A program made the position numbers and the translations under genes. From Tenacibaculum sp. AHE14PA (GTDB lineage Bacteria > Bacteroidota > Bacteroidia > Flavobacteriales > Flavobacteriaceae), in the NCBI RefSeq assembly GCF_019278465.1, contig NZ_CP058983.1:2231501-2295500 (forward strand): DNA of 64,000 bases. The letters are read 5' to 3'. The notes beneath the pieces are model-generated. The model was given only the letters and a program-made list of their open reading frames with translations, did no database searches and was not told the origin of the DNA. Below are positions 17,340 through 24,358 of the stretch, piece after piece. How positions within the stretch are numbered: the first letter of the stretch is position 1; each line of letters begins with the position of its first letter.

Positions 17340-18630
17340 TGTCATTACGAAGAGGAACGAAGTAAACTCTGTAACTAGAACTCAAAAGTTACAGATTGCT
17401 TCGTGCCTCGCAATGACGAGGAAAATTAAATTCGAAATGACGGAAATACAAAATAACACGTCATTACGAGGAAGAATGACGAAAGGTTAAAAAACAATGA
17501 CGAAAACACAAAACACAGCACGTCATTACGAGAGAGGTACGAACGAAGTAATCTCTTCATTAAAAACTCCTAAGCTAAAGATTGCTTCGTGCCTCGCAAT
17601 GACGTAAAAGGTTTAAATCGCAATGACGAAAACACAAAACAGCACGTCATTACGAGAGAGGAACGAACGAAGTAATCTCAACATTCAGAACGCAAAAGCT
17701 ACAAATTGCTTCGTGCCTCGCAATGACAAAAGGTTAAAATCGCAATGACGAAAACACAAAACGCAGCACGTCATTACGAGGAGGAACGACGAAGTAATCT
17801 GCTACATTTATAACTAATAAGTTAAAGATTGCTTCGTGCCTCGCAATGACGAAAAAGGTTTAAATCGCAATGACGAAAACACAAAACACAGCACGTCATT
17901 ACGAGGAGGAACGAAGTAATCTCTTCATTCAGAACGCAAAAGCTACAGATTGCTTCGTGCCTCGCAATGACGTAAAAGGTTTAAATCGCAATGACGAAAA
18001 CACAAAAAAGCACGTCATTACGAGAGAGGTACGAACGAAGTAATCTCAACATTCAGAACGCAAAAGCTACAAATTGCTTCGTGCTTCGCAATGACGTAAA
18101 AGGTTAAAAAACAATGACAAAAACACAAAACACAGCACGTCACTACCAGGAAGAATGACGAAGTAATCTCTTCATTCAGAACGCAAAAGTTACAGATTGC
18201 TTCGTACCTCGCAATGACAAAAGGTTAAAAAGCAATGACATAAACACAAAACACAGCACGTCATTACGAGGAGGAACGAATGAAGTAATCTCAACATTCA
18301 GAACGCAAAAGTTAAAGATTGCTTCGTGCCTCGCAATGACGTAAAAGGTTTAAATCGCAATGACGAAAGGTTAAAAAACAATGACGAAAACACAAAACGC
18401 AGCACGTCACTACCAGGAAGAATGACGAAGTAATCTCTTCATTCAGAAAACATAACTAACAGATTGCTTCGTGCCTCGCAATGACAAAAGGTTTAAATAG
18501 CAATGACGAAAACACAAAACAGCACGTCATTACGAGAGAGGAACGAATGAAGTAATCTCTTCATTAAAAACTCCTAACCTAAAGATTGATTCGTACCTCG
18601 CAATGACGAAAGGTTAAAAACGCAATGACA
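17340..18630. repeat. Tandem array of about ten palindromic repeats (period about 120-125 bp)
   Basis: Units start near 17340, 17458 (partial), 17520, 17644, 17768, 17893, 18013, 18138, 18258, 18404 and 18524. Each has left arm CGTCATTACGAG..GAACGAAGTAATCT, a variable centre (often CATTCAGAACGCAAAAG) and right arm AGATTGCTTCGTGCCTCGC, AATGACG, forming one long hairpin. Linkers are also repeated (AAGGTTTAAATCGCAATGAC and GAAAACACAAAACACAG). There is no open reading frame. More copies lie at 62310-62424. Function unknown; it may also act as the 3' end of the upstream methyltransferase transcript. Confidence 0.95.
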
Positions 18631-18744
18631 CACAGAAGACAACATCATAAAAAGCAGTTAATTCTTTGTGTTTTTATTTTAAACATCTTAATTTAGTTGC
18701 CTTAATTAGTTCCCCACTAAAATTTTAAATTAAAAACTATTACT

Positions 18745-18903
18745 ATGGAAAACAAAAATTTACAAGAAGTGGCAATGACTTTAAGCCCAGATACAGATAA
18801 CCCAAAAACAGGTGGAGGAAACGATACTGGTGGCATTGGCAGTGGAGGAACAGGAGGCACCGGTGGTGGTGGTGGTGGTAGCCAAGGTGGCGATGGTAAA
18901 TAA
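18745..18903 (+). CDS. 52-residue glycine-rich peptide upstream of the histidine kinase
   Basis: The ORF begins MENKNLQEVAMTLSPDTDNP and continues with a C-terminal half made almost only of G, T, S and N (GGGNDTGGIGSGG, then TGGTGGGGGGSQGGDGK). The charged, leader-like N-terminus and low-complexity tail recall small precursor peptides of Bacteroidota, but no modification or export gene is adjacent, so this is only a resemblance. It is followed by a strong hairpin and then, 46 bp after its stop, by the kinase gene. It may be the signal, a target or simply an independent small protein. Confidence 0.68.
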   Translation: MENKNLQEVAMTLSPDTDNPKTGGGNDTGGIGSGGTGGTGGGGGGSQGGDGK

Positions 18904-18913
18904 ACTTATTTAT

Positions 18914-18945
18914 AACACCCTGTTTTAAACAAGGTGTTTTTTTTA
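18914..18945 (+). terminator. Terminator/attenuator between peptide and kinase genes
   Basis: AACACCCTGTTT and AAACAAGGTGTT form a stem followed by eight T. The kinase start codon is only five bases beyond, so kinase expression needs read-through or a promoter inside this region. Confidence 0.8.
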
Positions 18946-18949
18946 TTTT

Positions 18950-20917
18950 ATGACTAAAAATTTTCTCTTATTTTCTCTTGTTCTCTTTATTCAATTTTCT
19001 TTTTCACAAAATAGAGAGATAGATTCTGTTAATTTCTATTTAAAAAAGGTAGATAATGTTTATGGTCCCAAAAACATTCCTTTGCTTAAAAAAGCAGCTT
19101 TTTATGCTAATGAATCTGGTATTGATTCTTTAATAAAAAAAACTAATTTCAAATTAGGTACTAATTCTTATTTTAGTAACTCAACAGAAAACCTTCTTTT
19201 TGCCAATAAAAACATTAATAAACTTTTCTTAAAAAACAAAGATTCTACTTTACTAGCAAAACACCTACACTTTAAAGCTTTAGAACAAAAAATTTTATTA
19301 AACATTGATAGTGCTTTTTTTTATTATCATCAATCTAAAAATATCTCAAAAAATTTAAAAGACTCTTTAGCTGTAGGTAGGCGTTTACTAAGTCTTTCTT
19401 ATTTGCAACGTGAAGCAAGAGATTATTTAGGTGGTGAAGTAAGTGCTATAGAAGCCTTACAATATTTAGAACCTATTCAATCGGATAAATATTTAGAAAG
19501 AAATTATACTATTTTAGGTTTAGTCTCAGATGAACTAAATCAAAAAAAAGAAGCTTTATTTTATTATAAAAAAGCATTAACATATAATAAAATAAACAAT
19601 AACAATATTGGGTATTTAAATATTATAAATAACACAGGTTTTCTTTATCAAAATCAAAACAAGCATCAAGAAGCTATACCCTATTTTAAAAAAGGATTAG
19701 CTTTTGATAGTATTAAAGAAAAATACCCAATACAATATACTTTACTATTAGAAAATTTAACTGCTAGCAATTTTTTATTGGGTAATAAAACAAATGCATT
19801 AAAACAGTATAATGAGGTTTTAAAAATTAGAGAGAACAATAATAATCTTAGTAATGCTAGTATTACACTTATAAATATTTCTAACTATTACAAAGATATT
19901 AATCAAAATAAAAAAGCGCTCTTTCATTCAAATAAAGCATTGAAATATGCCAAGCAAACACATAATAACAAAAAATGGTTAGAAGCTTTAAAAAACCTTT
20001 CAGCCTTAACAACAGGTGAGCAATCAAAAAGCTACCTACAACAATACATTAAACTTAATGATAGCTTGTTTACTAAAGAGCGTCAACTAAAAAATCAGTT
20101 TGCTAAAATTAGGTACGAAACTGATAAAAAAGAAAAAGAAAACACTGTTTTAAAATCTGATAATGAGAAGAAGGAAGTAGAAATTACTTATCAAAAACAA
20201 CAAAAAACTATTGGCTGGTTGGCGGCTGCAAGTGGCTTGTTATTATTTGGTGTGAGCATCTTATTTTTCTTCTTTAGAAAAAGAAAACTATTATACTTGG
20301 CGCAGTTAGAAAGAGTACGAGCTAGGGAACACGAGCGACAGCAAATTGCAAAATCATTGCACGATGAGGTGGCTGGAGATTTGCGTTTATTACATCAAAA
20401 ATTAGAAAAATCTAATTTATTAGAAGAAGCAAAAAAACTTGATACTGTTAAAGAAAACGTACGTAATTTATCGCACCAATTAAGTAGTATTAGTTTTGGT
20501 AAAGTTTCTTTTAAAGACCAAATAATTAACTTAGTAAGCGATTATTTCGAACTAGATTTTAGAATAACTGTTGCAGGTTTACAGGAAAACCAATGGCATA
20601 CCATAAACGATGCTATTAAACGCTTACTATATTTAAGCACTCGAGAAAGTATTCAAAACAGTAAAAAATACGCACAAGCAAGTAAAATAAGTATCGATTT
20701 TACAGTACATAAAAAATATGTACATTTGACTATTACTGATAATGGTATTGGTTTTGATACCGCTATTAGTAAAAAAGGAATTGGTTTACAAAATTTACAA
20801 GAACGTGTTGAAGAGTTAAATGGAACTCTAAACATTGAAAGCGAAAAAGGTAACGGAACCAAAACTAGCATACAAATCCCCATAAATGTCTGGACAAACA
20901 AAAATACTTTTAGTTGA
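18950..20917 (+). CDS. TPR-containing sensor histidine kinase (HisKA_3/NarX-type)
   Basis: 655 residues. A signal peptide (MTKNFLLFSLVLFIQFSFSQ) is followed by a periplasmic TPR region (about 40-370) with repeats such as YYKKALTYNKI and AIPYFKKGLAF, then a coiled coil, one membrane helix (about 420-442: IGWLAAASGLLLFGVSILFFFF), a HisKA_3 dimerisation domain with phospho-acceptor His471 in IAKSLHDEVAGDL, and a C-terminal HATPase domain (TRESIQNSKKYA as N box, ITDNGIGFD, GIGLQNLQERV). This layout senses something outside the inner membrane. It overlaps the response regulator gene by 32 bp. I infer it controls the three repeat promoters downstream. Confidence 0.92.
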   Translation: MTKNFLLFSLVLFIQFSFSQNREIDSVNFYLKKVDNVYGPKNIPLLKKAAFYANESGIDSLIKKTNFKLGTNSYFSNSTENLLFANKNINKLFLKNKDSTLLAKHLHFKALEQKILLNIDSAFFYYHQSKNISKNLKDSLAVGRRLLSLSYLQREARDYLGGEVSAIEALQYLEPIQSDKYLERNYTILGLVSDELNQKKEALFYYKKALTYNKINNNNIGYLNIINNTGFLYQNQNKHQEAIPYFKKGLAFDSIKEKYPIQYTLLLENLTASNFLLGNKTNALKQYNEVLKIRENNNNLSNASITLINISNYYKDINQNKKALFHSNKALKYAKQTHNNKKWLEALKNLSALTTGEQSKSYLQQYIKLNDSLFTKERQLKNQFAKIRYETDKKEKENTVLKSDNEKKEVEITYQKQQKTIGWLAAASGLLLFGVSILFFFFRKRKLLYLAQLERVRAREHERQQIAKSLHDEVAGDLRLLHQKLEKSNLLEEAKKLDTVKENVRNLSHQLSSISFGKVSFKDQIINLVSDYFELDFRITVAGLQENQWHTINDAIKRLLYLSTRESIQNSKKYAQASKISIDFTVHKKYVHLTITDNGIGFDTAISKKGIGLQNLQERVEELNGTLNIESEKGNGTKTSIQIPINVWTNKNTFS

Positions 20918-21563
20918 TGACCATCAATTAATTATCGAAGGAATTATTTCTTATCTAAAAGATATCGATAATTTAGAAATAGAAACCGCAAATTCTTGTG
21001 ATGAAGCCTTTTCTAGAATAAAAACAACACTTCATAGCAATCCATTTCATATTGTTTTTACTGATTTAAGTTTCGATAACAATAACGGAAATGTTATTTT
21101 AGATGGAGGTGAGGCTTTAATAAAAGCTATTAAAAACGAAGGAATCAATATAAAAACTGGAGTAATTACTGGTCATTCAGAAACCAATCGTGTTTTTAAT
21201 GTTATTCATAATTTAAATCCGTCTGCTTATATTTTAAAAGGAAATTGCAGTACAGATGAATTAACCTTTGCTATTCAAAAAATGTTAAAGGATGAAATAT
21301 ATTATACACATGAAATACATCAAAAACTTTTAAAAAGAGCATTAGTTGAAATTCAAATGGATGATGTTGCTATTCAAATTTTAAAAGAACTGCCAAACCA
21401 TGCTAAAATTGCAAATTTAGAGGGTGTTGTAAAAAAAACTGACGGTTCTTTAGTTAAAGTTCGCTCTATAGAAAGTAAACTAGCAAAACTTCGAACCGAT
21501 TTACAAGCACATAACAATACCGACTTAGTACTAAAAGCTAAGGAATTAGGTATTGTAGATTAA
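20886..21563 (+). CDS. Response regulator with divergent LuxR/NarL-like C-terminal domain
   Basis: 225 residues. The receiver domain has the acidic pair (LLVDDHQ, residues 11-12), phospho-acceptor Asp60 (IVFTDLSFD) and a conserved Lys (AYILKGN). The C-terminal part (about 155-225) ends RSIESKLAKLRTDL and NTDLVLKAKELGIVD, which matches the layout of the last two helices of a GerE/LuxR DNA-binding domain; the usual LTxRE start is replaced by MDDVAIQILKELPNHAKIAN. A NarL-type regulator fits the HisKA_3 kinase. Direct repeats 22 bp apart just downstream of its stop are plausible binding sites. Confidence 0.88.
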   Translation: MSGQTKILLVDDHQLIIEGIISYLKDIDNLEIETANSCDEAFSRIKTTLHSNPFHIVFTDLSFDNNNGNVILDGGEALIKAIKNEGINIKTGVITGHSETNRVFNVIHNLNPSAYILKGNCSTDELTFAIQKMLKDEIYYTHEIHQKLLKRALVEIQMDDVAIQILKELPNHAKIANLEGVVKKTDGSLVKVRSIESKLAKLRTDLQAHNNTDLVLKAKELGIVD

Positions 21564-21568
21564 TTTTT

Positions 21569-21633
21569 GCGGTAATTTACACTTTTTACTGCGGTAATCC
21601 CCTACACAAAGCAAAATAAGCAATATATATTTG
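21569..21633 (+). promoter_or_regulatory. Repeat promoter 1: paired GCGGTAAT boxes and TATATATTTG
   Basis: GCGGTAAT at 21569-21576 and again at 21591-21598 (22 bp apart, the second extended to GCGGTAATCCCCT), then TATATATTTG at 21624-21633, 33 bases after the second box. The -7 box fits TAnnTTTG. No TTG -33 element is seen, so an activator at the paired boxes is likely needed. Confidence 0.82.
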
Positions 21634-21639
21634 CTGTAG

Positions 21640-21722
21640 AATTTAATATTCTATGGGAAGATTCTGAAAAAGAAACAATTTGTAAAAAACACCTATCACT
21701 GCTATTGATAGGTGTTTTTATT
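21640..21722 (+). ncRNA. Short transcript of module 1 (predicted)
   Basis: Predicted start is about 7 bases after TATATATTTG and end is at a strong hairpin (AAAACACCTATCA/TTGATAGGTGTTTT, 21686-21720) with a T run. It holds a small hairpin TAGAAT/ATTCTA and only a four-codon frame starting ATGGGAAGA. Likely a small RNA of about 80 nt, or a decayed peptide gene. Confidence 0.6.
21686..21720 (+). terminator. Terminator of module 1
   Basis: Stem ACACCTATCA against TTGATAGGTGT (flanking A/T pairs extend it), followed by TTTTATTTTT. Confidence 0.88.
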
Positions 21723-21747
21723 TTTAATAAGTAACAAAAATAGCATT

Positions 21748-21812
21748 GCGGTAATACACATTTTTTATTGCGGTAATCCCTTTTATAGAATAAAAAAAGC
21801 ACTATATATTTG
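21748..21812 (+). promoter_or_regulatory. Repeat promoter 2: paired GCGGTAAT boxes and TATATATTTG
   Basis: Boxes at 21748-21755 and 21770-21777, again exactly 22 bp apart, with TATATATTTG at 21803-21812, again exactly 33 bases after the second box. The bases between boxes (ACACATTTTTTATT) resemble those in module 1. Confidence 0.82.
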
Positions 21813-21818
21813 TCACAT

Positions 21819-21903
21819 CAGATTTCGTGAATATGGGGATATAACGAAAGATGGTATTTAAGGGATAAACTAAACCTTCTAGAAAACTCTAGAAGGTTTT
21901 TTC
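21819..21903 (+). ncRNA. Short transcript of module 2 (predicted)
   Basis: About 85 bases from the promoter to a hairpin terminator. It contains a stem TTTCGT/ACGAAA enclosing ATATGGGGATAT. Only very short frames exist (ATG GGG ATA TAA, and ATG GTA TTT AAG GGA TAA). The stretch GGGATAAAC before the terminator also appears in module 3 (GGGATAAAAA). Confidence 0.6.
21872..21902 (+). terminator. Terminator of module 2
   Basis: Perfect stem AAACCTTCTAGA/TCTAGAAGGTTT with a 4-base loop and T run. Confidence 0.9.
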
Positions 21904-21930
21904 ATAAACAACTAAAAAACAACTACTTAT

Positions 21931-21995
21931 CCGGAAAACTACATTTTTTCTTACGGTAATCCCCTTTCTAAAATAAAATAGCCACTATATATTTG
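21931..21995 (+). promoter_or_regulatory. Repeat promoter 3: paired boxes and TATATATTTG
   Basis: A weaker first box CCGGAAAA (21931-21938) and a second box ACGGTAATCCCCT (from 21953), 22 bp apart, then TATATATTTG at 21986-21995, 33 bases after the second box. Spacing is the same as in promoters 1 and 2. Confidence 0.8.
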
Positions 21996-22046
21996 TAATG
22001 TTCTTTTGAACAAAACTTAAGGGGTATTAATTAATAACTTAAAAAA

Positions 22047-22148
22047 ATGGGGATTTTTTTACTTAAAAAAACTACAGTGATTTTAAACGACTTTTTATCA
22101 ACTTTATCTGAACTAGGTAAAGGTGCTGGGTATGCTTTAAAACATTAG
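22047..22148 (+). CDS. 33-residue hydrophobic peptide in module 3
   Basis: The frame reads MGIFLLKKTTVILNDFLSTL then SELGKGAGYALKH and a TAG stop. It has an amphipathic hydrophobic core and a glycine-rich basic end, as seen in small membrane-active or signalling peptides. Modules 1 and 2 have ATGGGA and ATGGGGATA at comparable places but stop after 3-4 codons, so either they are decayed relatives or the ORF is incidental. Base composition does not decide the matter. Confidence 0.5.
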   Translation: MGIFLLKKTTVILNDFLSTLSELGKGAGYALKH

Positions 22149-22167
22149 TAGCAATTAAAAATGGGAT

Positions 22168-22205
22168 AAAAACCTTCTTGATAAAATTATCAAGAAGGTT
22201 TTTTA
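22168..22205 (+). terminator. Terminator of module 3
   Basis: Perfect stem AAAACCTTCTTGAT/ATCAAGAAGGTTTT and T run. Its core ACCTTCT/AGAAGGT is shared with the module 2 terminator. Confidence 0.9.
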
Positions 22206-22259
22206 TTTGCCAAATTTTAAATTGTAAATTGCTTCCTTTAACTACTCATTACAATTTAA

Positions 22260-23741
22260 ATGGCAAAATACATTGTTGCGTTAGATCAAGGTACAACGAG
22301 CTCTCGTTCGGTAATTATTAACGAGTCTGGAGAAATAATTGCAATGAATCAGCAAGAATTTAAACAAATTTTCCCACATTCTGGCTGGGTAGAACATAAT
22401 GCTGAAGAGATTTTAGAAACTCAATTATCAACATTTAAAAAAGCGATTAAACAAGCTAAAATTCTTCCTTCTGAAATTGTAGGTATTGGTATAACCAACC
22501 AAAGAGAAACGACTGTTGTTTGGAACAAAAAAACAGGTAAACCTATATACAATGCTATTGTTTGGCAAGACAAACGAACTGCTAATATTTGCGAGCAATT
22601 AAAGAAAAAAGACTTAGAAAACTATGTACGTAAAACTACGGGCTTAGTAATAGATAGTTATTTTTCTGCCACTAAAATAAATTGGATTTTAAATAACGTT
22701 AAAGATGCTAAATTAGAAGGCGATAAAGGAAATTTATTATTCGGAACTATTGATACTTGGTTACTTTGGAATTTAACCAACGGTAAAGTTCATGCTACAG
22801 ATTACAGTAATGCTTCTCGCACCATGCTGTATGATATTAAAAATTTATGTTGGGATGAAAAATTATTAAAAGAACTCAATATTCCTATCAAAATGTTACC
22901 TGAAGTAAAACCCTCTTCACATCATTTTGGAAACTATGAATTAGATGGATATCAAATTCCGATTGCAGGAATTGCTGGTGACCAACAAGCTGCACTTTTC
23001 GGACAAGCATGTTTTAGTAAAGGTGAAGCTAAAAACACTTACGGTACCGGCTGTTTTATGTTGATGAATACTGGTGAAAACCTTGAATATTCTAAAAACG
23101 GATTATTAACAACCATTGCTTGGGGAATTGATAATAAAATATACTATGCTCTTGAAGGAAGTGTGTTTGTTGCAGGCTCAGCAATTCAGTGGTTACGTGA
23201 CGGATTACAAATTATTAGCAATGCCGAAGAAAGTGAAGCTTTAGCCAAAGAGATTAAAGGAGAAAACCCTGTATATGTCGTTCCTGCTTTTGCTGGTTTA
23301 GGTGCCCCATATTGGGATATGTATGCACGTGGTGCTATCTTCGGATTAACCAGAGACACAGGTAAAAACCATTTAGTAAAAGCTACTTTAGAATCTCTTG
23401 CCTACCAAACTAAAGATATTTTAGAGGTAATGCAAAAAGATAGTGAAGTTGAATTAACTTCTTTAAAAGTTGATGGCGGTGCTTGCGCTAATGATTACTT
23501 AATGCAATTTCAAGCAGATATTTTAAACACAAAAGTTGAACGACCAGAGATTATTGAAACCACCATTATGGGAGCCGCTTATTTAGCTGGTATTTCTGTT
23601 GGTTTATGGAAACAAGAGGATATTTTAAATAGGCGAAAAATTAACAACACCTTCGCTCCTACTTTTCCTTCAGAAAAAAGAGAAAAATTATATGCAAAAT
23701 GGCAAAAAGCTGTTGAACGTACTAAAGACTGGGAAGAATAA
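22260..23741 (+). CDS. glpK: Glycerol kinase
   Basis: Phosphorylates glycerol to glycerol 3-phosphate with ATP. At 493 residues it is full length. The N-terminal ATPase loop ([13 protein letters not shown]), [49 protein letters not shown] and the FGGY-type C-terminal region ([20 protein letters not shown]) are all intact. No glpD, glpF or glpR is adjacent. The gene starts 54 bp after the module 3 terminator and probably shares a transcript with the following flavin-protein gene, 9 bp downstream. Confidence 0.97.
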   Translation: MAKYIVALDQGTTSSRSVIINESGEIIAMNQQEFKQIFPHSGWVEHNAEEILETQLSTFKKAIKQAKILPSEIVGIGITNQRETTVVWNKKTGKPIYNAIVWQDKRTANICEQLKKKDLENYVRKTTGLVIDSYFSATKINWILNNVKDAKLEGDKGNLLFGTIDTWLLWNLTNGKVHATDYSNASRTMLYDIKNLCWDEKLLKELNIPIKMLPEVKPSSHHFGNYELDGYQIPIAGIAGDQQAALFGQACFSKGEAKNTYGTGCFMLMNTGENLEYSKNGLLTTIAWGIDNKIYYALEGSVFVAGSAIQWLRDGLQIISNAEESEALAKEIKGENPVYVVPAFAGLGAPYWDMYARGAIFGLTRDTGKNHLVKATLESLAYQTKDILEVMQKDSEVELTSLKVDGGACANDYLMQFQADILNTKVERPEIIETTIMGAAYLAGISVGLWKQEDILNRRKINNTFAPTFPSEKREKLYAKWQKAVERTKDWEE

Positions 23742-23750
23742 TAAAAAATT

Positions 23751-24293
23751 ATGGCTAAATTTTACAATAAAATTACTTCTAGAATTCAAAAATTTATTGA
23801 AGCACAAAAAGTTTTTTTTGTAGCAACTGCTGCTAAAGACGGACGCATAAACCTCTCTCCTAAAGGAATGGATTCTTTTCGGGTATTAAACGAAAATCGC
23901 GTTGCCTGGCTAAATGTTACGGGAAGCGGAAATGAAACCTCAGCTCATTTATTAGAGAACGGAAGAATTACTATTATGTTTTGTGCTTTTGAAGGCGCTC
24001 CAAACATTTTACGTTTGTATGGAAAAGCAAAAGAAGTATTGCCAAATGATAGTGACTGGAATGAATTAATTAGTCAATTTCCTAAACTATCAGGAACTCG
24101 ACAAATATTTGATGTAACTATTGAAAGTGCACAAAATTCATGCGGCATGTCAATCCCTTTTTACGAATACAAAGAAGAACGCAACGAACTGTTAGATTGG
24201 GCAGATGACATAGGAGAAAGTGGTATTGAGCAATACTGGGAAGATAAAAACCAAACTAGTATTGACGGATTAGATACTAAATTTAAAGAATAA
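23751..24293 (+). CDS. Pyridoxamine 5'-phosphate oxidase-like FMN-binding split-barrel protein
   Basis: 180 residues. FFVATAAKDGRINLSPKGMDSF, VAWLNVTGSGNETSAHLLEN, GRITIMFCAFEGAPNILRLYGKA show the split-barrel fold used by PNPOx-like and related flavin or F420 proteins. True PdxH signatures are absent, so it is probably not the vitamin B6 enzyme. Substrate unknown. It lies 9 bp after glpK. Confidence 0.85.
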   Translation: MAKFYNKITSRIQKFIEAQKVFFVATAAKDGRINLSPKGMDSFRVLNENRVAWLNVTGSGNETSAHLLENGRITIMFCAFEGAPNILRLYGKAKEVLPNDSDWNELISQFPKLSGTRQIFDVTIESAQNSCGMSIPFYEYKEERNELLDWADDIGESGIEQYWEDKNQTSIDGLDTKFKE

Positions 24294-24313
24294 TCCTAAT
24301 TATGATTTAACTA

Positions 24314-24343
24314 TTGTATTGGCCCATGTTTATGGTAACTTTG
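24314..24343 (+). promoter_or_regulatory. Promoter (-33 TTG, -7 TAACTTTG)
   Basis: TTG at 24314-24316 and TAACTTTG at 24336-24343 are separated by 19 bases, matching the Bacteroidota consensus. The TTG that could be read as a start codon for the next gene is better explained as the -33 element. Confidence 0.65.
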
Positions 24344-24358
24344 CATAAATTTTTAGAA

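Larger units (their letters stand above)
22002..22206 (+). ncRNA. Transcript of module 3 (predicted), with a 33-codon ORF
   Basis: The longest of the three units, about 205 bases from promoter to terminator. The leader has a hairpin-forming GTTCTTTTGAAC (about 22001-22012) and then AAGGGGTATTAATTAAT. The peptide ORF at 22047-22148 follows. It could act as RNA, as mRNA or both. Confidence 0.55.

Noticed and set aside
17340..18630. CRISPR array
   Set aside because: The repeat unit is long (about 120 bp) and palindromic over its whole length, linkers are themselves repeated and not unique, and no cas gene is in the window.
18660..18744. A fourth copy of the GCGGTAAT/TATATATTTG promoter upstream of the glycine-rich peptide gene
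   Set aside because: The stretch contains GCCTTAATTAGTTCCCC, which is only loosely similar, and there is no second box 22 bp away and no TATATATTTG.
18745..18903. Complete RiPP biosynthesis cluster
   Set aside because: Only a peptide with a precursor-like appearance is present; no radical SAM, YcaO, lanthionine or peptidase/exporter genes are adjacent.
20653..20901. Minus-strand frame over the kinase HATPase domain
   Set aside because: Antisense shadow in an AT-rich gene, with no promoter or known motif.
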